Below are positions 1-8,575 of a stretch of DNA of 64,000 nucleotides, in pieces. A model generated the notes under the pieces. The model saw only the letters and a program-made list of their open reading frames with translations, searched no databases and was not told the DNA's origin. The DNA is from Candidatus Acidiferrales bacterium (GTDB taxonomy: Bacteria > Acidobacteriota > Terriglobia > Acidiferrales > UBA7541). The stretch covers positions 33,389-97,388 of the forward strand of contig JASHSV010000307.1 in NCBI GenBank assembly GCA_030038535.1, read 5' to 3'. Every line of letters starts with the position of its first letter. The stretch's first letter is position 1. The position numbers and the translations under genes were made by a program.

Positions 1-398
1 GCTACGATCACGTCCGCGTTTCCCAGCAGAATCTGTTGCCAGCCGAGCAGGATGGCCCGCAGCCCGGAAGCGCACGCCATGTTCACGGTGAACGCCGGAA
101 CGTCGTCGCCCAGCCCGGCCCGCCAGGCCACCTGCCGCGCCACGTTCGGGCCGATTCCGGCCGGGCGCGCGTTGCCCAGGATCAGTTCGTTCACCGGGCA
201 GGGCAGCGCTGCGGACTCCGTTCGCGTACGGTCTCGGTCTCCAGGCGTTCGCTCCGCCGGCGAGTTTCCAAAGGCGCGCCGCATCGCTTCCCGCACAGCG
301 ATTACTCCCAAATCCGCAGCGGAGAGATCTGCCAGCCCGCCGCCGAATTTTCCGATCGGTGTGCGCACCGCGCTCGCAATGTAAACCGTGCGGTTCAT
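1..398 (-). CDS. Thiolase / acetyl-CoA acetyltransferase, N-terminal part (runs off window)
   Basis: The reverse strand reads from an ATG at 398 into the left edge, giving about 132 residues. It opens with MNRTVYIASAVRTPIGKFGG, the classic thiolase N-terminus, followed by an ILGNARPAGIGPNVARQ segment. The motif NMACASGL carries the acyl-accepting catalytic cysteine, and GNADVIVA is the last readable part. The C-terminal His and Cys of the active site lie outside the window. The stretch between the first helix and the LILGN strand is about 15-20 residues longer than I expect for typical thiolases and is rich in Arg, Thr and Pro. The enzyme condenses or cleaves acyl-CoA/acetyl-CoA units; biosynthetic and degradative roles cannot be separated here. 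Confidence 0.88.
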   Translation of the reverse strand, partial: MNRTVYIASAVRTPIGKFGGGLADLSAADLGVIAVREAMRRAFGNSPAERTPGDRDRTRTESAALPCPVNELILGNARPAGIGPNVARQVAWRAGLGDDVPAFTVNMACASGLRAILLGWQQILLGNADVIV

Positions 399-601
399 GG
401 TCTCGGCTGTTGTTTGCTGGTCCAAAGCCCGCAAAGGGCCGACAAGATTTTGATGCTAGCACACTCGGGCCGGTCGATGGCGGGGAGGCGTTCCAGGTGT
501 TCCCTCGCCGGTGTGCCGCCAGCCGGGCGAGCGCACAAGAAAAGGCGGCCTTGGCCTGGGCGCACAGGCGACCGCATTCGGAAGGAAAGATGGCAAGAGA
601 T

Positions 602-1978
602 CTACAGGCGGCGCGCCGTGAAGGTCGTATTGCCGTAACGGCACGTCAGGCCAGTGACATTGCCTTCGGAGTCTTTCAACATCGCAATGTGCCCGAAGAA
701 TGTGCGCTCCAGGAATTCAGTGGCAGAAATCGGGACAAGCGCCCTGTGCCGGTCTCCGATCTGCATCAGCAAGAACCCCGGTTGTACGGTCAAAGTGAAT
801 TTCGCATTGGGGTCGAAATAATCCGGTCCGAACTGATATTGGCCTGCATAGGATGCCAGGAGGGATTCCGCGATCGCGGCGTGCAGAGATGGGGGCGCCG
901 GGGCTTTCTGGCCGAAAACGATAGCGGCAAGAGCGGCTGCAATTGGATTCTGAGAAGCCGTCCCATAACTGTTGCAGAGGAGAATGATCGTAACGTCGTC
1001 ATCCGGAAAACGATCCAGTTCGGCGGTGAAACCAGGACCGTGTCCTTTTGCCGCCAACACACGGTGCCCAACACGCTCAAACATGTACCACCCGTAGCGA
1101 TCCTCCTCGGCTTTGACGTAATGCAGTTGGGGTGTCGAGCTCTTCAAGAGAATGTCCGTGTTGAGCGCGCGATCGAAGCGATAGAGGTCGTCCACGGTCG
1201 AATACAAAGAACCGCTCCCCGTTTTGTTGGACCAGTCCACATAGGGTGCTTTTTCAAAATCCGAGATTCCTGCCGGGTTGTAGCCGGAGGCGGCGAATGG
1301 GATCAGGCGCGAGGCTTCGCCGTCCGACCCCGAATCCTGCATGCCAGCCGGCTGAAAGATGCGATCGCGCAAATACTCCTCGTAGCTCTTGCCGCTGATT
1401 TTTTCCAGAATGAGCGCCAGCAGACTGTAGTTGGAATTGCTATATCTCTCCTTGGAGCCGGGCTCGAACTCCAGGGGCAGACCGGCAAACTTGGCGACGA
1501 GCTGTTCGACGCTATGAGGGCTGCGCGCGAAGGTGTCATAGTCCTCGATGTCATTGATATCCGGAATGCCCGAGGAGTGCGTCAGCAGATTGTCCAGGGT
1601 GATGCGATCACCATTGGGAAAGCCGGGGACGAAGCGGGAAACGCGATCGGAGAGGCCGAGGCGCCCTTGTTCCGCGAGTTGCAGAATCGCCGCGGCGGTG
1701 AATGGCTTTGAAACGGAAGCAATGTGAAAGCGGGTTTCGTTCGAGTTCGGGACGCTCAGCTCGTAGTTCGCCATTCCATAACTCTGGCGAAAAAGAATGC
1801 GGCCACCGCGAGCCACGAGCACAGTGCCAATAAAGTTGCCCGTATCACTAAAGGGTTGGAGATACGCGCGGATGCGGCTGGCCACGACTTTGTCCGGCGG
1901 AACCTGACAGCGGGCAGGCGCGCTCCACAGAATCATGCTTGCAGCTTGCAAGGCACCCAGAAGCGCGAATCGTTTCAT
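602..1978 (-). CDS. Secreted beta-lactamase-fold serine hydrolase (class C-like)
   Basis: The product has 458 residues. Residues 1-24 form a signal peptide ending near ARC-Q. The penicillin-recognising fold is shown by the S88-V-S-K91 nucleophile/base motif, the Y179-S-N triad element and an HGPG segment in the position of the usual KTG. This places it with the class C beta-lactamase, esterase and D-amino-acid peptidase superfamily. A C-terminal region of about 100 residues after the catalytic domain resembles the small beta-rich domain common in these hydrolases. A GAGGAAAT ribosome site precedes the ATG. It lies 166 bases downstream of an AraC-type regulator on the same strand, which may control it. 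The true substrate (peptide, ester or lactam) cannot be told from sequence. Confidence 0.85.
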   Translation of the reverse strand: MKRFALLGALQAASMILWSAPARCQVPPDKVVASRIRAYLQPFSDTGNFIGTVLVARGGRILFRQSYGMANYELSVPNSNETRFHIASVSKPFTAAAILQLAEQGRLGLSDRVSRFVPGFPNGDRITLDNLLTHSSGIPDINDIEDYDTFARSPHSVEQLVAKFAGLPLEFEPGSKERYSNSNYSLLALILEKISGKSYEEYLRDRIFQPAGMQDSGSDGEASRLIPFAASGYNPAGISDFEKAPYVDWSNKTGSGSLYSTVDDLYRFDRALNTDILLKSSTPQLHYVKAEEDRYGWYMFERVGHRVLAAKGHGPGFTAELDRFPDDDVTIILLCNSYGTASQNPIAAALAAIVFGQKAPAPPSLHAAIAESLLASYAGQYQFGPDYFDPNAKFTLTVQPGFLLMQIGDRHRALVPISATEFLERTFFGHIAMLKDSEGNVTGLTCRYGNTTFTARRL

Positions 1979-2144
1979 GGCGATTTCCTCTTCTTTGCTT
2001 TCCGCAGCAGCTCATTCTCCATCGGCGAATCCGCGGAAGGTCTCAAGGTCGAGACACTCTCGCTCGTTTGTGAGCATTCCGATGCTGATTCTATTCGCTG
2101 GCTTCCGAGGGAGTCTTGTCTGATCTAAGCGTCCGGGCACGGGC

Positions 2145-2963
2145 TTAACGTGGCCGAAAAGCCCTGCGGAATTCGGAAGGAGTCATACCCGTCACACGCT
2201 TGAATGACCGCGAAAAATGACTGTGATCGGCGAAGCCGCAGGAAAGAGCAATCTCCACCAAGGAGTCGTTGGACGCCAGAATTCTTTCGCGGGCGTGGCA
2301 GACGCGCAACCGGCGAATGTACTCGCCAATGGTGCAGTGCTGAAACTTCCGGAACGCCCGGACCAGGTGAACGGGATGGATGCCTGCATCTTGCGCCAAT
2401 CGAGCGAGGTTCTGCGGTCTTGAATATTCATCCTTCAAAAGTTCTTCGACCCGGTTAAGCCACGGCGGCCGTTGCGCAGCGGGATACCGCGTTCGATGTC
2501 GCATCGTTTCCGCGATCAGTTCCAGCGTAATTCCTTCCAGTGCAAGTATGGACAGTTCTTCCATCCTGTGAAACTCCCGGTAAAGCTTCGCCGCCAGATA
2601 CGCCGACGACGCGCTGGATTCGGAATTTGGCGCTGTCAGCGCGAAGCCGCACTCCCGTATTTCGTCGATGCGCCAGGGTTCGAGCTCGATCAGAAAATGA
2701 CGGCCGCGCGTGTGATGCGTTTCCGAATGCGGGGTGGCAGCCGGATAGTAAATCAGGGCAGCGGATTTCCGTTCGCTGAGGGATGCCCCCAGCTTTTCAG
2801 AATAGCTGCCGCCGAGAACAAAGCAGTAATGCGCCAGTTCGTGAGCGTGCCGGGGAATAAAAGTGCCGGGCTCGTAGGACTTCTCGGTGAAGTGGAATCC
2901 CGCTACTGACACCGCCTTTGTCGTCGCCCCGTAAAACTGGCCTGATCTCAGCGTAACCAGCAT
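2145..2963 (-). CDS. AraC-family transcriptional regulator
   Basis: The product has 272 residues. The N-terminal half is a cupin-like sensor (HAHELAHYCFVLGGSY). The C-terminal 100 residues carry the two helix-turn-helix units of the AraC/XylS family: a first near 'LARLAQDAGIHPVHLVRAFR', and a second around 'IALSCGFADHSHFSRSFKR' followed by GMTPSEFRR. The second HTH and the family signature are well conserved, so DNA binding is expected. The ligand is unknown. It is transcribed in the same direction as the serine hydrolase at 602-1978 and divergently from the P1 peptidase at 3205, with a 242-base space holding both promoters. Confidence 0.9.
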   Translation of the reverse strand: MLVTLRSGQFYGATTKAVSVAGFHFTEKSYEPGTFIPRHAHELAHYCFVLGGSYSEKLGASLSERKSAALIYYPAATPHSETHHTRGRHFLIELEPWRIDEIRECGFALTAPNSESSASSAYLAAKLYREFHRMEELSILALEGITLELIAETMRHRTRYPAAQRPPWLNRVEELLKDEYSRPQNLARLAQDAGIHPVHLVRAFRKFQHCTIGEYIRRLRVCHARERILASNDSLVEIALSCGFADHSHFSRSFKRVTGMTPSEFRRAFRPR

Positions 2964-3204
2964 TCCGACCTGCCTTCTCCGTTCGATTCCCCCGGATCGT
3001 GTACCCGCAGAGTGACGCAGTCACATAGAACTGATGAGAGCACCCGAATGATAGACGTTGGAGTAGAGCGATCCGTGAGCAAAATGTACGTGCGCTCGGG
3101 GCTCGTACACGCGAGGATGGCCCCTTGGAGTTTTTGCGCCGGATTCCGCCCCGGATGCCGATAGAATGGCCCCGCCGACGGCACTGTGCCGATTGCGGTG
3201 ATTC

Positions 3205-4188
3205 ATGCCACCAGGGTTTGGACCCATCGCCGGACTCATCGTTGGCCACGCGCAGGACGAACTCGCGCTCACCGGATGCACTGTGCTCGTCGCAGAACAC
3301 GGCATGACCGCCGCCTGCGACGTTCGCGGTGGCGCCACCGGCTCCCGCGAGCTCGGCGTGCTCAATCCCGCCCACCTAGCTGGGAAAATCAACGCCCTCG
3401 TATTCGCCGGAGGGAGCGCATTCGGTCTCGATGCCGCATCGGGCGTCGTCCGCTGGCTGGAAGAACGCGGCATCGGATTCGACGCCGGCGTCGCGCGCGT
3501 GCCCATCGTTCCCGCCGCGATCCTATTCGATCTTGCGCTTGGCGACGCGGCGCGCCGGCCGGACGCCGCTATGGGCTATCATGCGGCCGCCGCTGCGAGC
3601 GCCGAGCCCGTGGCGGAAGGCAACGTGGGCGTAGGCACGGGCGCAAGCGTCGGAAAACTGTGCGGCATGGAGCGGGCCATGAAGGCCGGCATCGGCTGCT
3701 GGACCGAAGAATGTGCCGGAGCAAACGGGAAAACGGCTCGGGTTGCCGCGCTCGCTGCGGTCAACGCGTTCGGAGATGTGCGCGATCCCTCGACCGGCCG
3801 TCTGCTCGCGGGCGCACGCACCGCGCCCGGCTCGCGGGACCTACTCGACACGGCTGCGGCGCTTCGCCGCGGTCAGGCGCCTGCTGGATTTGGCCGTTCG
3901 CCTGCACCACCGGCAAATACGGTGCTCGTCGCCGTCGCCACCGATGCGGTGCTCGATCGAATCGCCCTTCAGCGCGTGGCCGTGATGGCGTCCGCGGGAA
4001 TGGCGCGCGCGCTTTCGCCAGCCTTCACGCGCTTCGACGGCGATATCGTATTTGCACTTTCCTGCGGGGAGAGCGAAGCGGCGCTGGAAGCGGTTGGCGC
4101 AGCGGCGGCCGAGGCAGTGGCGCACGCCATCGCCCGGGGCGTCTCCCAGGCCCGTTCGGCCAGCGGCCTTCCCGGTCTCGCCGGGTAG
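3205..4188 (+). CDS. P1 (S58) family peptidase, DmpA/L-aminopeptidase D-esterase type
   Basis: The product has 327 residues. The opening IAGLIVGHAQD...TGCTVLV, the FAGGSAFGLDAASGV block and the GNVGVGTGASVGK block are characteristic of the DmpA family. These are Ntn-like enzymes that self-cleave into two chains. The expected cleavage and nucleophile site is N238-T239 in the PPANTVLVAVATDA segment. Family members use Ser or Thr here, so Thr239 should be both the new N-terminus and the nucleophile. There is no signal peptide, so it is probably cytoplasmic. An in-frame TGA at 3199-3201 makes the ATG at 3205 the earliest possible start. Substrate (peptide amide, beta-peptide, ester) is not predictable. 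Confidence 0.88.
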   Translation: MPPGFGPIAGLIVGHAQDELALTGCTVLVAEHGMTAACDVRGGATGSRELGVLNPAHLAGKINALVFAGGSAFGLDAASGVVRWLEERGIGFDAGVARVPIVPAAILFDLALGDAARRPDAAMGYHAAAAASAEPVAEGNVGVGTGASVGKLCGMERAMKAGIGCWTEECAGANGKTARVAALAAVNAFGDVRDPSTGRLLAGARTAPGSRDLLDTAAALRRGQAPAGFGRSPAPPANTVLVAVATDAVLDRIALQRVAVMASAGMARALSPAFTRFDGDIVFALSCGESEAALEAVGAAAAEAVAHAIARGVSQARSASGLPGLAG

Positions 4189-4208
4189 CATAGGCTTTTG
4201 AGCCTGTG
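4189..4208. terminator. Putative shared terminator hairpin between convergent genes
   Basis: CATAGGCT and AGCCTGTG form an 8-base-pair stem (one G-T pair) around a TTTG loop, directly after the peptidase stop codon and 21 bases before the end of surE on the other strand. There is no clear T-run, so factor-independent termination is only a possibility. Confidence 0.3.
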
Positions 4209-4229
4209 GGCCCTATTTCGGTGCGAGCT

Positions 4230-4982
4230 TCAGCCCCGTCGCAGCTTCTCCGCCCAATGCGACAGATGGTTCAGCGACTGCGTGTGCGTGCGGTCCAGCG
4301 CCAGCGGTGTGATGGAAACTTCCCCGGCAAAAATCGCGGCATAGTCCGTGTCCGGCTCGACGTCGGTGATTCGTTTCTGCTCGCTCAGCCAAACGAACTT
4401 GCGTCCGCGCGGGTCCACTCCGTCTTGCAGATAATTTCGCGTGATTTTCTTCGACTGGCGCGTGAAGCGCACGCCACCTTTCCAGTCCGCCGGCACGTTC
4501 ACGTTCAGCATCACGCCTTCCGGGAAGCCTTCGGTGAGCGCCAGATCTGCCAGAGTGCGCGCAAACGCAGCCGATGCGCTGAAATCCGGATTCGCCCGAC
4601 GGCCCACCAGCGAAATGGCGCACGCCGCATGCCCGTTGATCGTGCCTTCCATCGCCGCGGCCGCCGTGCCGGAGTAATAGACGTTTTCTCCCATGTTGCC
4701 GCCGTGGTTGACTCCCGAGAGCACGAGATCAGGCGGACCGGGCAACAGCCGGTTCAGCGCCAGAATCACCGCATCCGTCGGCGTTCCTGCTACTGCCCAT
4801 TCCCGCTCCGCCACCTGCTCGTAAAAAACCGGATCGAGCAGCGTGATGGATTGTGCCGAGGCGCTGCGTTCGCGGTCCGGCGCCGCAATGTAGATGTCGC
4901 CTAGGCCTTCTAGCGCGGCTGCGAGCGCGCGCAGGCCCGGCGCGGAGATTCCATCGTCGTTCGTCAACAATATGGTCGGCAT
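4230..4982 (-). CDS. surE: 5'/3'-nucleotidase SurE
   Basis: The product has 250 residues, the usual SurE length. It begins MPTILLTNDDGISAPGL, the family hallmark, with the metal-binding Asp pair at residues 9-10. Then come the APDRERSASAQSIT segment with the conserved serine near residue 40 and the LVLSGVNHGGNMGENVYYSGT segment with the conserved Asn. SurE dephosphorylates nucleoside monophosphates and exopolyphosphate in the cytoplasm and is linked to stationary-phase survival. It reads toward the P1 peptidase gene with 41 bases between the stops. tRNA-Pro lies just upstream on the same strand. Confidence 0.96.
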   Translation of the reverse strand: MPTILLTNDDGISAPGLRALAAALEGLGDIYIAAPDRERSASAQSITLLDPVFYEQVAEREWAVAGTPTDAVILALNRLLPGPPDLVLSGVNHGGNMGENVYYSGTAAAAMEGTINGHAACAISLVGRRANPDFSASAAFARTLADLALTEGFPEGVMLNVNVPADWKGGVRFTRQSKKITRNYLQDGVDPRGRKFVWLSEQKRITDVEPDTDYAAIFAGEVSITPLALDRTHTQSLNHLSHWAEKLRRG

Positions 4983-5029
4983 GGATCCGGCGTTTCGGAA
5001 CAGCGGTTACTGGCGAGCGCTCAAAAAGA

Positions 5030-5106
5030 TGGTCGGGACGACTGGATTTGAACCAGCGACCTCACGCACCCCAAGCGTGCGCGCTACCAGGCTGCGCTAC
5101 GTCCCG
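5030..5106 (-). tRNA. tRNA-Pro (anticodon GGG)
   Basis: On the reverse strand the 5' acceptor strand CGGGACG (5106-5100) pairs with CGTCCCG near the 3' end, followed by discriminator A and an encoded CCA (5032-5030). The anticodon arm is CACGC-TTGGGGT-GCGTG, with anticodon GGG, which reads CCC proline codons. The T-arm GCTGG-TTCAAAT-CCAGT (G-T closing pair) and the D-arm GCGC...GCGC are intact. Length is 77 bases including CCA. Confidence 0.97.
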
Positions 5107-5124
5107 ACGGCAAATTTCAGAGTA

Positions 5125-5589
5125 TCACCGCGTTCCGAGTAGGGTCAAGATTGCGCGAAGTTCCTGCCGGACGGCCACCAGTGCGCTGCGCGCATCACCG
5201 GTCAAGGGGGTTATCGGTGCCGCTTCGCTTCGTGCGTCGGAGTAGCCCAGAGAGGTGTGATCCTTCTGGTGCGCCATTCCGCCGCCCTCGCTCATGGTGT
5301 GTCCCAGGGACGCCTCTCGTCCGCCTCCACCGAGCGCCTCGGCCAGATGGCGCCGCGCGCCGGCGATCGTGAAACCCTCCTCGTACAGCAGCCGCTTGAT
5401 GGTGCGGATCAGATCGATGTCTTCCTGTCGGTAGAGCCGGTGCCCCTTTGGCGCCTTCACCGGCTGCAGCATCGGAAATTCCGTTTCCCAGAAGCGGAGC
5501 ACGAAGGGTTTTGTATCGGTGAGGCGGCTGACGTCGCCGATTCGGTAGAGCCGTTCCGGTGCCGGCGCGTTCGATGCGGCTGCAGACAT
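5125..5589 (-). CDS. MerR-family transcriptional regulator
   Basis: The product has 154 residues. Residues 14-80 form a MerR-type winged helix: LYRIGDVSRLTDTKPFVLRF, then WETEFP, KGHRLYRQEDIDLI and the two-helix wing region. The effector part is a short Gly/Ala-rich tail of about 70 residues with no metal-binding cysteines, so it belongs to the short MerR branch often found near ihfA or tRNA genes, not the metal-sensing branch. The target is unknown. It lies just upstream of tRNA-Pro in the same orientation. Confidence 0.88.
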   Translation of the reverse strand: MSAAASNAPAPERLYRIGDVSRLTDTKPFVLRFWETEFPMLQPVKAPKGHRLYRQEDIDLIRTIKRLLYEEGFTIAGARRHLAEALGGGGREASLGHTMSEGGGMAHQKDHTSLGYSDARSEAAPITPLTGDARSALVAVRQELRAILTLLGTR

Positions 5590-5700
5590 TCTGCCTGTCT
5601 ATCGTAAGCCCGCGCGGCTGGGTGTCAATCAAAACTGCTGGGCCAATCGGGCCGGCCAGCCCCCCCTTCGCGAACCACGAGTGGAGATCGAAGCTGCCCG

Positions 5701-6198
5701 TCACCGTGGAACCGGGCTTTTCTTCCGCATGTGCAACAGCTTCTCGACTTGGGCGATGACCGTGCCCGCTTCGTCCTTCACCTCGACCGCAAACGTTCGC
5801 TCGATCTTTTCCTGGGTCTCCAGCGCCCCTTTAATCTCTTCAATCTGCTCGTCCGTGAGCCGGAAACTCGCCGAGACGGTTCCTTTTCCGGGCCGCCGGA
5901 AGCGGATGCTCGCCGACTTGTCCCAGACGATGTAGTCCTTCCCCAGATTTTCAATGAGCATGACCATGAAAAAGGGATCGGTCATCGAATAGAGCGAACC
6001 CCCGTAGTGCGTGCCTACGTAATTCGAATTCCACCGGTGAAGCTTCATCTCCACATCCACTTCCTTCCAGTCGGCAGTGAGGCGCTTCACCCGGATTCCC
6101 GCTCCCAGGAAGGGCGGCCAGAAATTCAGCTTCATCCGCATGTTGCGTTTCATCGCCCGTTTCACCCTGTCCTCGCGCCGGTGGTGGCCCAATCGCAT
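5701..6198 (-). CDS. DUF4442 hot-dog-fold protein, thioesterase-like
   Basis: The product has 165 residues. The pattern MKLNFWPPFLGAGI, the HYGGSLYSMTDPFFMVML helix and the IVWDKSASIRFRRPGKG strand matches the DUF4442 branch of the hot-dog superfamily, related to YiiD/PaaI thioesterases. A conserved helix Gly-Gly and Asp sit where acyl-CoA thioesterases keep their active site. The ATG at 6198 is used here; a second Met at codon 16 (near 6153) fits the family start equally well. Substrate is unknown. It is preceded by a 207-base gap with the AbrB gene on the other side, divergent. Confidence 0.75.
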   Translation of the reverse strand: MRLGHHRREDRVKRAMKRNMRMKLNFWPPFLGAGIRVKRLTADWKEVDVEMKLHRWNSNYVGTHYGGSLYSMTDPFFMVMLIENLGKDYIVWDKSASIRFRRPGKGTVSASFRLTDEQIEEIKGALETQEKIERTFAVEVKDEAGTVIAQVEKLLHMRKKSPVPR

Positions 6199-6405
6199 TC
6201 ATGCTGCCACAGATTTTGCCCTGCCGGCTTGCCCCGCGGACCGCATCCAGGGCAGGCTCCCCTCCCCACCGTCGCCAGGAAAGGAGCCCGCACGGTCTTT
6301 GCCAATCCACTGCGTAAGCGCACCACGGCTGAGTTGGAAGGTGTGACATAGAGTCCAACTCGATCTTCTCTTGCCTTACCTTGTTGGCCAGAGTAGGATT
6401 GAACT

Positions 6406-6651
6406 ATGAAAAACAACTTACGAACGGACACGATCTACTTCACGGTCAAAGGGCAGGTGGTCATCCCCCAGTGGCTGCGCAAGGAGTTCGAGATCGAAGA
6501 TGGCACTCGGGCGCTCGTCTATCAGGAGGATGATCACATCGTGCTCAAGCCGATCACCCCGCAGCACATTAAGCGCTTGCGCGGCTCGCTGAAAGGAACA
6601 GGAGTTCTCCGGGCCTTGATGGCCGACCGCAAGCGCGAGCGAGAGCTCTAG
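6406..6651 (+). CDS. AbrB/SpoVT-type antitoxin (VapB/MazE-like)
   Basis: The product has 81 residues. Residues 8-50 form a swapped-hairpin AbrB DNA-binding domain: TIYFTVKGQVVIPQWLRKEF then EDGTRALVYQEDDHIVLKPI. The basic C-terminal tail should embrace the toxin. It sits 3 bases upstream of a PIN-domain gene, the standard antitoxin-toxin order, and probably represses its own operon. An AGGA 7 bases before the ATG can serve as ribosome site. TTGCCT and TAGGAT, 17 bases apart (6371-6399), resemble a promoter whose start point would fall almost on the ATG. Confidence 0.88.
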   Translation: MKNNLRTDTIYFTVKGQVVIPQWLRKEFEIEDGTRALVYQEDDHIVLKPITPQHIKRLRGSLKGTGVLRALMADRKREREL

Positions 6652-6654
6652 GCC

Positions 6655-7062
6655 ATGGCGCTCCGTGTGCTCGACAGTTATGCCCTCTTGTCTTTTTTTC
6701 AGGATGGAGCAGGCGCCGAGCAGGTGGAAAAGTTGCTGGCCAGAGCCGAACTCGGCGGCCCTAAATTACTCCTCTCCGTGGTGCACTGGGGGGAGGTTTA
6801 CTACACCACGATGCGTCGTGTTTCCCAGCGGGCTGCTGAGGAGAAAGCCCGCGAGATTGCCACTCTTCCCATCGAGTTGGTGCCCATCAACACCGATTTG
6901 GAGATTGTCCGCCAGGCGGCCATTTATAAAGCTACCCGAAGGCTGGCTTACGCCGATGCATTCGCCGCGGCGCTGGCCAAGATGCGCGAGGCAGAGTTGG
7001 TCACCGGCGATACCGATTTCGAGCAAGTGGACGGCGAGATCAAGATTCTCTGGTTGAGATGA
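6655..7062 (+). CDS. PIN-domain ribonuclease toxin (VapC-like)
   Basis: The product has 135 residues, typical VapC length. The four acidic PIN positions are visible: Asp7 in VLDSYALL, Glu in HWGEVYY, Asp in LAYADAFAAALA and Asp in VTGDTDFEQV. These coordinate Mg/Mn for RNA cleavage. It follows the AbrB-like antitoxin by 3 bases, so the two are almost surely co-transcribed as a type II toxin-antitoxin module. The gene ends 9 bases before the convergent der stop. All catalytic residues are present, so the toxin is predicted to be active. Confidence 0.9.
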   Translation: MALRVLDSYALLSFFQDGAGAEQVEKLLARAELGGPKLLLSVVHWGEVYYTTMRRVSQRAAEEKAREIATLPIELVPINTDLEIVRQAAIYKATRRLAYADAFAAALAKMREAELVTGDTDFEQVDGEIKILWLR

Positions 7063-7071
7063 ACGAACAGT

Positions 7072-8427
7072 TCAGCCTTCACGCCGTTTCCGCTGCCGCA
7101 GAAGAAACCGGATAGGCGTCGCAGTGAAGTTGAAGCTGGCGCGCAGCCGGTTCTCGAGAAACCGCTCGTAGCTGAAGTGCAGCGGCTTTCGCTGGTTCGT
7201 GAACAGCACAAACGTCGGCGGCTCAACCGACGCCTGCGTCAGATAGAGCACGCGCACCGGATGCGCGCCAGGGGCCGTCCCCCGCTGCAAATCCGCGGTT
7301 TTCAGCCAGCGGTTCAGCTCTCCCGTGGTGACCCGGCGCCGCCGCGCCTCGCTTGCCTCGCGAATCAGCGTAAACAGCCTTCCTGTGTTCTGCCCCGTCA
7401 GCGCAGAGAGAAAGACCACCGGCGCATACGCCAGAAATTTCAGTTTTGCCCGTATCAACTTTTCAAACTGCTCGCGGAGCAGAGCAGGCGACGCTTTCTT
7501 TTCCATCCTTTCCGCGGCCAGTTTCTGCGCCACGTCCCATTTGTTCAGCACAAGGATGATGGAGCATCCCGAACTCGCGGCATGTTGGGCGATGGAGGCG
7601 TCCTGCGAAGTCACGCCTTCCGAGCCGTCCAGCACCACGAGCGCCACGTCCGCCTGCTCCAGATGCTTTCGCGCCATCACCACGCTCAATTTTTCCGCCA
7701 GCAGTTTGGTTTTTGCTTTTCGCCGGATGCCCGCCGTATCCACGAACTCGTACACCGCGCCACCGTGCTCCACGCGCGTATCCACGGCGTCGCGCGTGGT
7801 TCCCGGCTCGGGCGAAACAATCGCGCGCTCCTCGCCCGCCAGCCGGTTGAGCAGCGTGGATTTGCCCACGTTGGGCCGGCCGATGATGGCCACCCGTACC
7901 GCCCTCGGCAACTCTTCCGCCTCCGCCCGCGGAAAATCCCGCGTGATTTCGTCCAGCAGATCGTCTACGCCGTAGCCGTGCTCGGCGGAAATCCCCACCA
8001 CGCGGTCGCCCAACGAATAGAACTCCGCGGCCATCGCCGACTGTCCGGCCGTGTCCACTTTGTTCGCGGCGATGATCAGCGGCTTTCCGGTCCGCCGCAG
8101 CAGCTGCGCCAGCTCCGCATCCAGCGGCTGCACCCCGGCTCGCGCATCCACCACGAGTACCAGCACGCTCGCGCGCTCCATGGCCGCGCGCGCCTGGCGG
8201 TAGACTTCCCCGGGGATTCCGGCCCTCTCATCGGGCAGAAGGCCGCCGGTGTCCACCAGCTCGAAGGCGCGGCCGTTCCAATGCGCGGTCCCATAAATCC
8301 GGTCGCGCGTGATCCCCGGCTCGTCCGTCACAATCGACCGGCGGCTTTCCGTGAGCCGGTTGAAGAGTGTGGATTTCCCCACGTTGGGCCGGCCCACAAT
8401 CACCACGGATGGAAGATGGTCACCCAT
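7072..8427 (-). CDS. der: Ribosome-assembly GTPase Der (EngA)
   Basis: The product has 451 residues. Two consecutive GTPase domains each show a P-loop (VGRPNVGKSTLFNRL near residue 12 and IGRPNVGKSTLLNRL near residue 190), a DTAG/DTGG Walker B and NKxD (AANKVD, LNKWD). A C-terminal KH-like domain ends in a basic tail. Der binds the 50S subunit during late assembly. I chose the ATG at 8427 (MGDHLPSVVIVGRPN) because an upstream in-frame start would add 67 non-conserved residues and overlap the sigma-factor gene on the other strand. It converges with the toxin gene. Confidence 0.95.
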   Translation of the reverse strand: MGDHLPSVVIVGRPNVGKSTLFNRLTESRRSIVTDEPGITRDRIYGTAHWNGRAFELVDTGGLLPDERAGIPGEVYRQARAAMERASVLVLVVDARAGVQPLDAELAQLLRRTGKPLIIAANKVDTAGQSAMAAEFYSLGDRVVGISAEHGYGVDDLLDEITRDFPRAEAEELPRAVRVAIIGRPNVGKSTLLNRLAGEERAIVSPEPGTTRDAVDTRVEHGGAVYEFVDTAGIRRKAKTKLLAEKLSVVMARKHLEQADVALVVLDGSEGVTSQDASIAQHAASSGCSIILVLNKWDVAQKLAAERMEKKASPALLREQFEKLIRAKLKFLAYAPVVFLSALTGQNTGRLFTLIREASEARRRRVTTGELNRWLKTADLQRGTAPGAHPVRVLYLTQASVEPPTFVLFTNQRKPLHFSYERFLENRLRASFNFTATPIRFLLRQRKRREG

Positions 8428-8575
8428 GCATTCTCGTATTCCCCCGGACAATCCAAAGCGCTCGCGGGTCCAACAGTGTAGCCTGCCTTCCGCCTGCTTC
8501 CACCACCCCGGCGCGGGACGGGCTATACTCCGCCCGGCATCGGCTGAAAGAAAGAGGGCTCCGGGTGCGTAAAAG

